From Lepidostoma basale (Eukaryota > Arthropoda > Insecta > Trichoptera > Lepidostomatidae): DNA of 64,000 nt. Each line of letters begins with the position of its first letter. The first letter of the stretch is position 1. A model generated the notes under the pieces. That model had not been told where the DNA came from, did no database searches, and saw nothing but the letters and a program-made list of their open reading frames with translations. The DNA is taken from contig JAHDVF020001552.1 in assembly GCA_022606425.2 (NCBI GenBank), positions 310,001 through 374,000 of the forward strand. The letters run 5' to 3'. The translations under genes were made by a program, and so were the position numbers. Below are positions 45,059 through 55,104 of the stretch, in pieces.

Positions 45059-45486
45059 TTAACGATGCTAGTAAAGCAAGAAAGGTGTTTACGAGAGTGG
45101 CGTTTTTTTGTTTTTATTCCTTTATGAATTTCTATAATATTATTTTTGCTACAAACCAAGCTTGACATTGACAAGTTGAAGAAGAAAAAAACATTTAATA
45201 CAATTTCATCCATCTTATGTAACATAAAACTTCTGGTTTTGATAAAAGGTAATTCGTAAACTGTTCATTTAATTAACATCGTGCCGTAATATTTGACTTA
45301 GTAGTAATCTCTGATTTATGAAAAAGCTTCATTTTTACGTTGGTTCATTGTTATACAAATATTATTTATTTTAATTCAATTATACTAAAGCATTAAAAAG
45401 TCCTCACTCTTTACAATAATTAAGCCTTTCTTTTGAATAAATAATAATCAAGTGAAACGTTATTAAACATATTTCGACAAACCGTT
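45059..45486. other. no gene seen
   Basis: AT-rich intronic sequence. Confidence 0.5.
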
Positions 45487-45975
45487 CGGTTGTCTAGGGC
45501 AGTGTTCCGCAAAGTTTTCTCACCTACGGCACACCTAATTTCTTCCTAGAATTTCGCGGCACACCATAAGCTAAAATTCGATTTGGACGTAGACGTCGAT
45601 CAGCTCGGGAGACGTTGGTAACCTTTATTTTGCCAGCAACTTCCGGCCAGTAGAAATCTGTGGACCTTTTCACGAAAAAGTTAAATAGCCTAAAAAAACA
45701 ATAAAAAAAAGATCACCAACGTTCCGACTAAAAATTGTTTTATTTATGTATTTGGCTACGGCACACCTGATCCGGCTCACGGCACACCAGTGTGCCGCGG
45801 TACACCGTTTGCGTAAAACTGGTTTAGGGGATAGAATGCTTGGCTCCGGATCCAGTGAACTTGTGTTTAAGTCTGGACATGACCAAATTCCTTCTTCACA
45901 ATAATTAGCTATTTCGTGCATTGATGATTGTACGAGTATAACAAGAATTTAAATCCTTGGTGTAAGTGTATTTTA
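45487..45975 (+). mobile_element. tRNA-derived SINE S2, split by a hAT MITE
   Basis: The head CGGTTGTCTAGGG continues after the MITE as GATAGAATGCTTGGCTCCGG. A B-box-like GTTTAAGTCTGG follows and the tail ends TTTAAATCCTTGGTGTAAG. The intact copy at 54150 (minus) shows the original order. Confidence 0.75.
45500..45821. mobile_element. hAT-type MITE with 8-bp target duplication
   Basis: TIRs CAGTGTTCCGCAAAG and CAGTTTTACGCAAAC (inverted) match at 12 of 15 positions. The 8-bp duplication is GTCTAGGG / GTTTAGGG (one mismatch). CGGCACACC recurs five times within it. No transposase remains. Confidence 0.85.
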
Positions 45976-46770
45976 TTATTAAACATCTTATCATATTTGA
46001 TACAGGTAATTAACGACAAATTAAAACCAAGCAATAATATTGTGGGAGAGTTTCAAAACTAGGTGAAATACGTTTTTTTTATTACAAAAAATAAAAACAC
46101 TACTAAAATTCTGATTGTCCGTCAATTAAGGAGTACACCCCATTTTCAGCACTAATATCCGACTCGGGGTTCAACACGCGATACTGTTAAGGTTGAATAG
46201 TAAAATATAAAAGGGCAAGTGTAAATGTACTAATTGAAACTCTTGAGACATTTTCTATTTATTTAAACTTGTTTGGGATTTCCCAAATTATTAAAAATTC
46301 AAATAAATTAAATTAAACATAATTAATTTTCAAAAAGAGTTTTTATCTACTTTTATATACTTGCTATGATTTATTGAATAGATTATTTATCATTAAAACT
46401 GAAATACTTTTTATATGTCTAATAGTTAAAATTATGACCTAATGCCTCAAAGAAAACGCCGTAAATTACGAAAAAGCAAATAAATTAAGCCTTTCTTTAA
46501 TACTCTTTTCTCGGTCTTTTTACAATCGAGGTTAATTACTTAACTTGGAAATGCTTTTCTCGAAAGCTTTTAGTTAATGAAGCAATATCCTAAGAAGCAC
46601 ATACTCTTTCGTTTTTAAAATCTGAATACAGGGTAGGTCCCTTCATCATTTTACATTAATTCATCATAGTTTTAAATATTAACTTATTTTGTTAATCTGC
46701 GCGGTTATATTAATAGCTTTGATATTTATGTGTAATATCAGGTGCATGAAAGAAAATATATTTTCTTAAG
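45976..46770. other. no gene seen
   Basis: AT-rich intronic sequence. Confidence 0.5.
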
Positions 46771-46774
46771 AATT

Positions 46775-46985
46775 AAATAAAACAACACTCAACATTTGAG
46801 TTTATTTTACTCGAGGTGTTTCGAAAATTTGACACCAGCATCATCGAGATAACTGGTGACCAAAGGAAGATGTATGCTCGTTTTTGTCGTTCTCCCGATG
46901 ATGAAGATATAAAACCTTCGAAACACGTTGAAAAAAACACTTATGTGGAAAAAACAGTGTTTTGATTCATAAAAAAAATCATCAC
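46775..46985. repeat. foldback family F
   Basis: Plus core 46890-46934: TTCTC, CCGATGA, T, GAAG..CTTC stem, GAAAC, AC, GTT, GAAAA. Minus core about 46810-46850 with GAAAC, AC, CTC, GAG. Confidence 0.75.
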
Positions 46986-47320
46986 AATGGGATTAAACCG
47001 TTTTAAGATTACCATAAATTAAAGTAAAATATGTTTTATATTAATTATTTCTACACATATTGGCTTTCACATTGTGTTATAGATTCACATTGAAGAACTT
47101 TTAAATAACTGTAATACTCGTAATACACGCCGAGCGCAGTAAGTTTACAAGAAGTTTCTAGGGAAATATTTCCCGTAAATAATACGTAATTTCAAAAGCG
47201 TACGTTAAGAAAGCGATAAAGTTTGAAAGTTCGGCATAGTACGCGGATTATCGTGGCAGGATCGCGATTTTATTTACGACTCCGTAATGGGCGTGATATC
47301 GATGTGACAGTATCGGACAA

Positions 47321-47356
47321 CACGTGTCCGTCACGTGAACGATCTCAGCTCACGTG
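47321..47356. promoter_or_regulatory. cluster of three CACGTG E-boxes
   Basis: CACGTG at 47321-47326, 47332-47337 and 47351-47356. The sites are set in ACACGTGTCC, TCACGTGAA and CTCACGTGAG. bHLH factors (Myc/Max, USF, MITF or CLK/CYC types) bind this hexamer. Which would act here is unknown. Confidence 0.55.
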
Positions 47357-47461
47357 AGAAAGCGAACAGCCGCAACTTCCGAAGGAAAACAAGCGCCAAA
47401 ATATATTATCGGCGCTTGTGTTATTATATCGACCGCGGGAGGGTGGGGCTTCCCCTCGCGC

Positions 47462-47497
47462 ACGGTCGGTAAGGCAGACGCTCTACTTACCGACCGT
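47462..47497. repeat. perfect 12-bp inverted repeat
   Basis: ACGGTCGGTAAG and its exact complement CTTACCGACCGT with a 12-nt spacer. CGGTAAG also matches a splice donor. Confidence 0.8.
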
Positions 47498-48456
47498 TCC
47501 CTAGAAAATGACAGCTACATGTTTATGTCCCGCTCTGTTGCTCGAATCCGTGGAAATCTACATGTGATCGCGGAGCAAAGGATAATAACGAACGAGTCGC
47601 TTTTTAACGTGTTGTTAGTGAGACGAATAAAGTGATTCGGGAGCCCAAGGCACTTGTTGCCACCGCGGCAGGGCGCCAGGACCTCGACTCCATTGTTCAG
47701 TCCGCGGAGCTGTCAAGTCGGTTCGGAAGTACGAGCTTTTTTGTTGCCATTTTTCTTTCGCCGCGTGGGGCGAGGCGAATTCTGTCATCTGTTGCGAGGT
47801 AGGCCGTACCATGTTTGTTTACCTTCCCGCGAACTCCTTCCGGGGCTCCTCTCGCTCCAGCCAGGCCCTGGGGGCTTCCCGTGGAACATTCCTGTAGAGC
47901 TTTCCGCGATATGTGAACTTGTTTGTGTGTGAAATTTTAATAGAGAGCTCGTAGCCTCACGGAAATCCATCACATTCTTCCTTGACAGTTTGCCACAAGG
48001 ATTTCGTACCAATATTCAGTGAAGTGTTTTTGCGGTGCAAACATAGTGAAAATTAAATAAAATTTTCATCGAACCTATATCACTTAAAATGGTCCAAACT
48101 GTGTTTTATAATCGTGTACGCTATTTTTGTTATCATCCACAGAACTGTCATACTTTTATTTGATGCTTATCATCTGTATAATATTTTTTTAAAATAATGG
48201 AATGATCCAAAAATATAAATAAATAAAAATATAGGTGGTCGTGAAAGAGTGACATGGCAAGCGATGATTCTCACATTGGGAAATTTATTAACGAATCGCA
48301 GTGAAATATATTATAATATCAAACTATCATACAGTGTCAAGAGATACATAAAAAAATAGTGAAAATCCCATTTGGAGTGACGTGAAGGTTATTGTGATAA
48401 GAGTGACACGGAGTAGCACCGCCTAGCGGATCCTTGGCGAATCTCTTGCTAGGGAA

Positions 48457-48501
48457 ATGGAAAAGCTCTCCCCGCAGAACGGCCTCACCTGCCTACAAAT
48501 G
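48457..48501 (+). CDS. candidate alternative first coding exon
   Basis: An ATG in good context (GGGAAATGGA) opens MEKLSPQNGLTCLQM and meets a donor ATG/GTTTGT in phase 0. It closes the promoter-like region. It cannot splice directly to the LIM exon at 63353, which needs phase 1, because that would give an early stop. A middle exon or another gene is therefore needed, and I found none. Support is only start context, donor and base composition. Confidence 0.3.
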
Positions 48502-49434
48502 GTTTGTATATCTCTTAAGCCTACAGAGGTGTAAATCTGGGTGAAAAATGAGCAACGTAACTCCTTATTAAAGTTAAAAAAAATACAGCCACAGCATGTT
48601 TCATTATGTACTCGTTAAATTTGTATATAATTTATGTGTACATTTTTTATTTGAATATAAATTGTAGCTTTGATGATCACGTTTATACATACAAGCATTA
48701 CGTGACTTTTAACACGATTTACATACTTGATTCTGTAATCCTCCACCCGATCACTGTGTGGTTACACTGGGTAATTGAAAATGTTCGTTCTGTCCTAAAT
48801 TAAATGTCGTTGCTTAGAATTTTTAATATAAACAACTAAAATACAAGTGTATTTTATTGGCTAAAAAGTTTACTCATAAAAAACTCACCATAAAGCTTAT
48901 AAATTTATTTTAATGTGATCGACAATCATTAAGAAGACTGTTCAATAAGAAGTGCAAATTTTGAAACCTGGAAATATTGTTAAAAATAATTTGAAACATT
49001 TGTTTACTCTGTTTTTACATCATTTTATTTAAAACACAATAAACAAGTATGAAAACAATGCGCACAAGTGTTTTCAATTATGTATTTTCAGTAATGCCAG
49101 ACCACAAATTAAGCGCTTGATGTAAAAGTATTATATATAAAAATGTTATATGCATCGAGAAATGTTCAATGGAATATTTTTACAACGGCGTTGCTGATAT
49201 CGAAATACTTTCCATAAAGAGTCGCCACCCTGATGAAACTGGTCACAAAAATAATTTTGTAGAAGAAATTAATAAAACTTTTACTACTTCATAATATAAT
49301 TCATGTTAGATAGTCACCATAAAATTCCGATACGAAACAATTGATTTCTAATTGTAGAAATATTTTTATTAGTCATCTTTCTCGTGCCTTTTTAACTGGG
49401 CCAATTTTCAGGTGCCACGATGTTATAATATTTG
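48502..49434. other. no gene seen
   Basis: AT-rich intronic sequence. Confidence 0.5.
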
Positions 49435-49665
49435 TATAAAACGAATAGCTTATTTTTTAATAATTAAAATACTGTTTCTTCCACTTTTAGGTGTAATTAT
49501 CTGTCATTTTTCGAAGGTCTTACATATTCATATATCACCGGGAGAACAATATTAACAGTTCATATCGTTCTCCCGATAATAAAGTTGTTAAACCTTCAAA
49601 ATATTTCGAGAAAAATAAACTCAAATGTGGAAAAAACTGTTTTTAATTAAAAAAATCATCATTGT
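49435..49665. repeat. foldback family F, degraded
   Basis: Arms TTCTTCCACTTTTAGGTG and the inverse of AACTCAAATGTGGAAAAAAC. Plus core 49568-49612 has CCGATAA and AAAAT for GAAAC, so it is probably dead. Confidence 0.7.
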
Positions 49666-49754
49666 GGAATTTCAGTGTTAACGTTTTTAGTTTACCAAAA
49701 ATTTAAACGAACAGATTCGAAAAATATAATAGAGTTAAATCATATTCTTTAATA

Positions 49755-51031
49755 TTAGGTCCTTACATATGAAATTGGCGTTTTGTATGGGAGGACCATA
49801 AAGTTGATTTTTTTTAAATATAATATATTTATTTAATCAAAGTATGTACCATTGCTATCTATGCACTTTTGCCATCTCATAGGTAGTTCATCGATCCCTT
49901 TACTAAAAAAAACATTCGGACGGGAATCAATAAAATCTTTGAAGTCGGTTTGGACTGCCCCATCGGAGTTGAATTTTTTCCCTTGCAAGAAGTTATCCAA
50001 ATTTCGAAAAAAATATCAATCTGTTGGGGCAAAGTCCGGAGAGTACGGTGGATGTCTTAGACATTCCAATTGAAGCTCTTCTTATTTGGTAGCCGTCTGT
50101 TGTGCGGTGTGTGGTCTAGCGTTATCATGAAGCAGCAGTGGCCTAGAGCGATTAACCAGCCTCGGTTGTTTAGCAGCTAGCTTTTCCATCATGGTTTGCT
50201 GACAATAGACATCTGCCGTAATCGTCTGGCCAGATTTTAAAAAGCTGCAGTGAACGACACCAGCACTAGTCCACCAAACGCTCACAAGTAACTTTTTTGG
50301 AGTCAATTTTCGCTTGGGGCATGGTTTGGCTGGTTCGGCAGGGTTCAGCCATTGCGATGAGCGCTTCTGATTATCATACAGGATCCACTTTTCATCACAG
50401 GTAATGATTCGATTCAAAATCCCTTCATTATTGTGCCGGTTGAGTAATGCAACTGGTCACAAAATGTTTGGTGATTTGCTTCACTCAATTCGTGAGGTAC
50501 CCACCTTTCAAGCTTTTTCACCTTCCCAATTTGCTTCAAGTGGATTAAAACAGTTTTATCACTAACACCGCAGCCTACAGCTAACTCGGACGTGGTTTGC
50601 GATGGATCCGCTTCCACAATAGCCTTCAATTCTTCATTATCAACTTTGGTCTCCGGCCGTCCACGGGGCTTGTTCTGCAGGTCGAAATTTCCAGAACAAA
50701 AACGTTGGAACCAAAAACGCACTGTGTTTTCTTTTGCGGCACCGTCGCCATACACATCATTAATCCTTCGAGCCGTTTCTGCAGCACTGGTGCCACGGTG
50801 GAACTCGTACTCGTAAATAACGCGATATTTCAAGTTTTCCATTTTGTAAACTGAGTGACGCAAAGAAAAAAAACAATTGAGGAAAAAACAAATGAATTAT
50901 AATTTTCGAAACACAAATACTTGAGTAAATAGCTGTATAAATTTGAATTTGGAATTCCTAACCAAAGAGAAGATATTTGAGATCAAAGTTGCCAGTATGG
51001 CAAAACGCCAATTTCATATGTAAGGACCTAA
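49755..51031 (-). mobile_element. mariner element, cecropia type, complete ends
   Basis: 1277 bp between TA duplications (49753-49754 and 51032-51033). TIRs of about 30 bp start TTAGGTCCTTACATATGAAA and run on to TTGGCGTTTTG, nearly perfect. The single transposase gene reads on minus and has a few disabling changes. Confidence 0.93.
49833..50842 (-). pseudogene. mariner transposase (DD34D), inactivated
   Basis: The start is ATG at 50842 (MENLKYRVIYEYEFHRG). The N-terminal paired helix-turn-helix includes FWFQRFCSGNFDLQNKPRGR. The WVPHEL motif is present, then TCDEKWILYDN (first Asp) and HDNARPHT (second Asp), and YSPDFAPTD holds the third Asp. Length and motif order match mariners of about 345 residues, which cut and paste at TA. 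Three defects are visible: a small deletion and frameshift near 50420-50440, a TAA at 50082-50084 where the family has Leu, and a TGA right after APTD. The C-terminus (ELPMRWQKCIDSNG) is otherwise kept. Confidence 0.92.
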
Positions 51032-51087
51032 TATATTTTCAAGAAACAATAAATGATTTTTTTTTAAATAGTTCATTCTCTATCTAA

Positions 51088-51440
51088 ACAATCATATTGT
51101 TGCACGTAAGTAAATGGTGTATTTAAAGTTGTCAACGCAAACAAAAGCCTATCTATAAAAGCTAAGATGACAATGCACAATGGTGTCCTTGTGCTGACCC
51201 TTGTGTATGGATGTGAACCATAGAATTGGCAAAATAAGGATGAACGTAGAATAAATGCAGAAGAATAAATGCGTGATAAATTTGTATATGATAAGAGTGC
51301 CAAATGCATCAATAAGAAGTGAATGCGGTGCGAATGAAAGTGTTACGTACATGAACCAAATAATGAAAGGGTCGTTAAGATGGTTTGGGCGGATGGAATA
51401 AATGAATGAAGACAGAATGGTGAATTATATGTAAACATTT
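51088..51440 (+). mobile_element. LINE L-A fragment
   Basis: VVNANKSLSIKAKMTMHNGV, LVLTLVYGCEP, NQIMKGSLRWFGRM-like. The last third of the tail is lost. Confidence 0.7.
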
Positions 51441-51654
51441 ACATTTTCTACATCGTCCTTGAGATGAGTAATTCATAAAAATGGCGCTCTATAAATTATC
51501 CAAATTATTATTATTATTTTTATTATTATTAATTATTTTATATAGAGTTTTACATCACTGTTCAAATGAATGTTGTAAATTAAAAATTTCTAATTAGAAG
51601 TTCATTGTAAATAATAAAAATTAATATGTATTGTAGTAGACAGGGTTGCCTAGT

Positions 51655-51890
51655 TAAGTGTATGCGATCATCTGCGATGAATCTCCTGTTCCAGAACGAA
51701 GCAGCAGGCCGCGGCCGTCGCGGTCATCACGTGACGACCGCCGGGGGTCACGTGTGCAATTATTTACGTTAACGGGACAACCGCCTTCATTAATCGATAC
51801 AGGCGGCGTACGTGCGGTGATTGATGGTCGCGAACATTGCAATCTAGTGTCAAAGTCTACTAATTTGATGTGAAAATCGAGCACGCAACG
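51655..51890. promoter_or_regulatory. GC-rich island with two CACGTG boxes
   Basis: 235 bp, much richer in GC than its surroundings, with CACGTG at 51728-51733 and 51749-51754 (21 bp apart) within TCATCACGTGACGA and GGTCACGTGTGC. No match to any repeat in the window. A conserved enhancer is possible. Confidence 0.4.
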
Positions 51891-51984
51891 GTGCATGATA
51901 TGCTGATTTGTTTTTCAGTCAACGTTTTATGTTATGTAGTAAACCTGTCTACAAAACAAAACAGAAAAAATATTAATACAGTAT

Positions 51985-52110
51985 ACAAAATTATTGAAAA
52001 TGGAACGAGCTGGGGAATGGAGAGAGACGGACAGAGATAGAAGTCAGTGGAGGACCGTTGTGGAGGAGGCCAAGTCCCACACCGGGATGTAGCGCCGAGA
52101 AATGAATGAA
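51985..52110 (+). mobile_element. LINE RT tail fragment
   Basis: The frame ETDRDRSQWRTVVEEAKSHT ends GM-stop, the usual C-terminus of one insect LINE group, followed by GAATGAATGAAT. Confidence 0.65.
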
Positions 52111-52134
52111 TGATACAAAATTATAGGAGATTAA

Positions 52135-52332
52135 TATATATACAACTTCCAAAAAATTGTCAGACATGGTGGTCATAAGAAAAAATAAGGTGGAATGGGG
52201 AATGTTGTATTACATAAAGCGTGCGCTTAACCCAACCAATGACAGGTCATAAGTCCTGTAAACACCTTGATCAACCATCTGTTTCCGATTTGCATATTCG
52301 TCTCTATTGAGATACAATTGATTCTTGATACT
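52135..52332. mobile_element. MITE family M, second form, inverted copy
   Basis: The inverse of 29806-30003: CTTCCAAAAAATTGTCAGAC, AACCCAACCAATGACAGG, TCGTCTCTATTGAGATACAA. Confidence 0.75.
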
Positions 52333-52419
52333 TAATTATTTATTTTTTCAGTAATGTTGTGTAACTCCGTATAAAATTATTTTTAAAAAATGTTCATTTA
52401 TTGTTTCTTGCACAATTAT

Positions 52420-52510
52420 ATAAAACTTCCTATTCAATAATTAACACAGGCAAAACATGATATTCACATAAAATAACTTCAAGAGCAGACGTTCTGGTTC
52501 GTATTAATTT
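52420..52510. repeat. family A arm fragment
   Basis: AACACAGGCAAAACATGATA and AAGAGCAGACGTTCTGGTTC. Confidence 0.55.
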
Positions 52511-52514
52511 AAAA

Positions 52515-52680
52515 AATATATGTTTGTAACACCTGACGATGTCAACACAGGTTGACGAAACAGCTGTCGCGAAAAATAAAAATATATTTGTGATACATGA
52601 AACAATTTTTTTTTAGTTCAACAGTTTATAACGTTAAACTATCATAGTGTTTCGGCCAAAACAATGATTTATTTTAAAAT
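52515..52680 (+). repeat. family G solo arm
   Basis: Shares the arm and tail (CATAGTGTTTCGGCCAAAAC) with the foldback at 63655. No inverted partner remains. Confidence 0.7.
52533..52568 (+). ncRNA. hammerhead ribozyme-like core, family G, full consensus
   Basis: CTGACGA (fits CUGANGA), one T, a perfect 6-bp stem II GTCAAC/GTTGAC with loop ACAG, GAAAC, AGCT, GTC. C15.2-G16.2 closes a 4-nt loop as minimal stem III. Stem I is not obvious from the flanks (AACAC before, GCGAA after), so folding needs testing. Confidence 0.55.
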
Positions 52681-52704
52681 AATCATTTATTGTTACTCGA
52701 ACAA

Positions 52705-53005
52705 TGATGTTAAATTCCATATTAAATAATTTGATAATGCTTTATTAGACAAGCGAAACATGTCATTCACATATGTTTGAATAAAACTTCTAAATAACAT
52801 ATGTTTTCATTTGTATTAATTATTTTTAAAAATATAAAAGTTTTATTATATTTTATATATGTGTTTCGCCACATTATATCATTTTATATCGAGTATTGAT
52901 AATGCCTTAGAAAGTCGAAACATGTCATTTCCATAAAATCTTCTATTTTTTTTAGAAAACGGACGTTTTCTTGCGTATTAATAATTATATATCTTCCCCT
53001 TTAAT
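52705..53005. repeat. family A foldback with duplicated arms
   Basis: Right-type arm at 52728-52820 and a foldback at 52830-53005 with GTGTTTCGCC and AAGTCGAAACATGTCATTTC, ending in ACGGACGTTTTCTTGCGTAT. Confidence 0.7.
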
Positions 53006-53139
53006 CCTTTTATAGGAGACGATTTTTTAATTTAATTGTTCATGTTGACACTGAAAATGATATTATTAAATAAAAGTAGCTTTATTTATTATTAAATTCC
53101 TGGTAAAATAATAAGAATGGTTCCAAATTAAACAGTTAA

Positions 53140-53290
53140 AAATTATATCGCTCTCCCGATGATGAAGGTGTAAGCCTTCGAAACATGTCGAGAAAAATAA
53201 ACTCAAACGTGGAAAAAACAGTGTTTTAATTCATTCAAAATTCGTCATTATGGAATTCCACAGTGTAAACGCCTTAAGTTTATCTAAAAG
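53140..53290 (+). repeat. family F solo arm
   Basis: Best-kept F arm: core, then AAACTCAAACGTGGAAAAAA, CAGTGTTTTAATTCATTC and the flank GGAATTCCACAGTGTAAACG. Confidence 0.8.
53152..53193 (+). ncRNA. hammerhead-like core, family F, with stem I
   Basis: Stem I TCTC/GAGA encloses CCGATGA, T, stem II GAAGG/CCTTC with loop TGTAAG, GAAAC, AT, GTC. Everything is placed as in a type I hammerhead except that U4 of CUGANGA is C. The same change is in most F copies, so it is a family trait. Confidence 0.5.
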
Positions 53291-53413
53291 ATAAAATAAA
53301 TTCACAAAGTGGGGGCGAACTAGAAGGAACAATCTTTATCAATTCTTACTCACTTTTAAGTTAATATTTTGTTTTATTGTACATTTTAGTATATTAAATA
53401 TTTTGATATATAA

Positions 53414-53665
53414 ACGACCTTCGTGACCGAGTGGTAAGTGATTTGACTGCTACCCCGAAGGTTCTGGGTTCGTTTCCCGGCGATGGCAGTGTGATAGACA
53501 CTGTATTTGACACTTTGGTCTGGTTTAGAATTTACGTGACAATAAAATGGCGATAGATTAGCTACTAATCACATATCACGAGAATCAATACGATAACTGT
53601 ACACTTTATATGGATCTGACTTGCGCTGTAATTATGTAAAGAGCGATTCAACAAAATAATAATTA
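53414..53665 (+). mobile_element. tRNA-derived SINE S1, full head
   Basis: CGACCTTCGTGACCGAGTGG (A box) and GGGTTCGTTTCCCGG (B box), then the S1 body and a TAATAATAATTATAATAATA end. It shows the tRNA origin best together with 62740. Confidence 0.85.
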
Positions 53666-53684
53666 TAATAATAATTTATTGTTT

Positions 53685-53905
53685 CTTGAACAATGATGTA
53701 AAACTCCATATTAAATAATTAATATAAATGAAAAATTCTGTCTTTTACCAGTTTTATTAAATTTTATATGGAATGACATGTTTAGCTCTTAAGACTAAGG
53801 CATTATTAAATTTGACAATGCATTATAAGGGCGAAACATGTTATTCCATATTAAATTAAATAAAACCCTTAGAAGACACACGCTTTTATTTATATTAATA
53901 AAATA
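53685..53905. repeat. foldback family A
   Basis: ATGTAAAACTCCATATTAAA on the left flank (the inverse of the usual right flank), GACATGTTTAGC, AGGGCGAAACATGTTATTCC. Confidence 0.7.
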
Positions 53906-53908
53906 ATA

Positions 53909-54125
53909 ATAAATAGAGGAAGACCGAGGAAAACGTGGCACGATCAAATATATCAAATATTGAATGTCGGTCATGTGAGGAGTCAGATAAATCGACGCGC
54001 TTGCATGACACGATATTTAAATGTTGAGGAACCGAGAGAAATATGTCAGGAAAGAAAAGTTTGGCAGTCCATTATTTCTGCCTACCCCTTCGGGGAGACG
54101 GCGTGATGGTAAGTTAGTCAGTCAG
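53909..54125 (+). mobile_element. LINE L-A 3' fragment
   Basis: RGRPRKTWHDQIYQILNVGH, RRACMTRYLNVEEPREICQE, SISAYPFGETA-like, GGGGAGACGGCGTGATGG. Confidence 0.85.
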
Positions 54126-54149
54126 TTTTTTTTTTTCTAAAATAAAAAG

Positions 54150-54320
54150 ACTAATACCAAGGATTTAAATCAATGATATTAGAATTTATTATTACGATCT
54201 TCAATGTGAGAAGAAAATAGCTCATTATTATGAAGAAGGAATCTGGTCGTGTCTAGGCTCGAACCCATGTCCCCTGGATCAGGAGCCAAGCGTTCTATCC
54301 CCTAGACCACAAACCGATTA
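54150..54320 (-). mobile_element. tRNA-derived SINE S2, intact order
   Basis: On minus: GGTTTGTGGTCTAGGGGATA (A box), GAACGCTTGGCTCCTGATCC, GGGTTCGAGCCTAG (B box), body with CCTTCTTCATAATAATGAGC and an AAATCCTTGGTATTAG end. Confidence 0.8.
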
Positions 54321-55104
54321 AATTAAATAATAATAATAATATTAAAATTAATCATAATATAATATACAAAAGATTAAAAAAAATTTCTCTATTACTTGTA
54401 TTTGATTACAATTCTGAAACTCGTTTCACATCATAATGACATCAATGGAGTAAGTGTATGAGTAATGCTACAATAATTGAATCGGTTTAAATTTGTCGCA
54501 TGTCCGATAAGATGCTCTACGGTGGTCGGTCGGCTGAGGATGTTGCGGTTAACATTGTTTGTTAGTATTGCGGGTTTCCCTATTAAACTCATTTACGATG
54601 TAATGTAACGTGTATAGTCACGAAAAATGCGAAGAACGAAAACGTGTTGAAAAAATATACATTTAAATAATTAACTAACAATAAGAATGAATTTAAATAA
54701 TCAAATATGGAAAAATTAAGAATGAAAAGACTTACTCTGCTAACTTCAGATGGCAGTCCAATTTTTGAAGTGTTTTAGCTGTCCATAATCTTGTTCCAAG
54801 CTCCTCCATTCTGTCCCTTTTTTCCCAGCAGTATTGTTCCCCTTACTTAGCCAAATTGTCAGTGGCCACACCTTCTAAGAATTGAAGGAAGATTAAAGTT
54901 AACCAGCGCGAACATTACTATAAGACAATAATGACAAATAAAATAAGTCTCTCCCGTTCACAAAAAAAAATCAAAATTTTCCTCATTTATAATATAAAGC
55001 ACTGAAGATGTACGAGTATGTCGATATTGCGGAGGATATAGGAAATTTTATTTATTTATTAATTTTATTTGAGAAGAATGTGAACAAACTTTGAGTAGAA
55101 AACT
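54321..55104. other. no gene seen
   Basis: AT-rich intronic DNA, with a unique segment at 54530-54900. Confidence 0.5.

Larger units (their letters stand above)
47130..48456 (+). promoter_or_regulatory. GC-richer promoter/5' UTR-like region inside the intron
   Basis: About 1.2 kb stands out from the AT-rich intron by GC and CpG content and is almost free of repeats. It has clustered CACGTG boxes at its start, several TCAGT-type initiator matches (e.g. TTCAGTCC near 47698, TTCAGTGAAG near 48016) and ends in a short ORF with a good start context. This suits an internal promoter with a spliced 5' UTR. ORFs across it (93 and 92 codons) have no recognisable domains and are more likely UTR. Confidence 0.45.

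Noticed and set aside
47354..47932. ORFs of 93 and 92 codons in the GC-richer region as coding genes
   Set aside because: No recognisable domain, no splice context and overlapping frames. Better explained as 5' UTR and promoter DNA.
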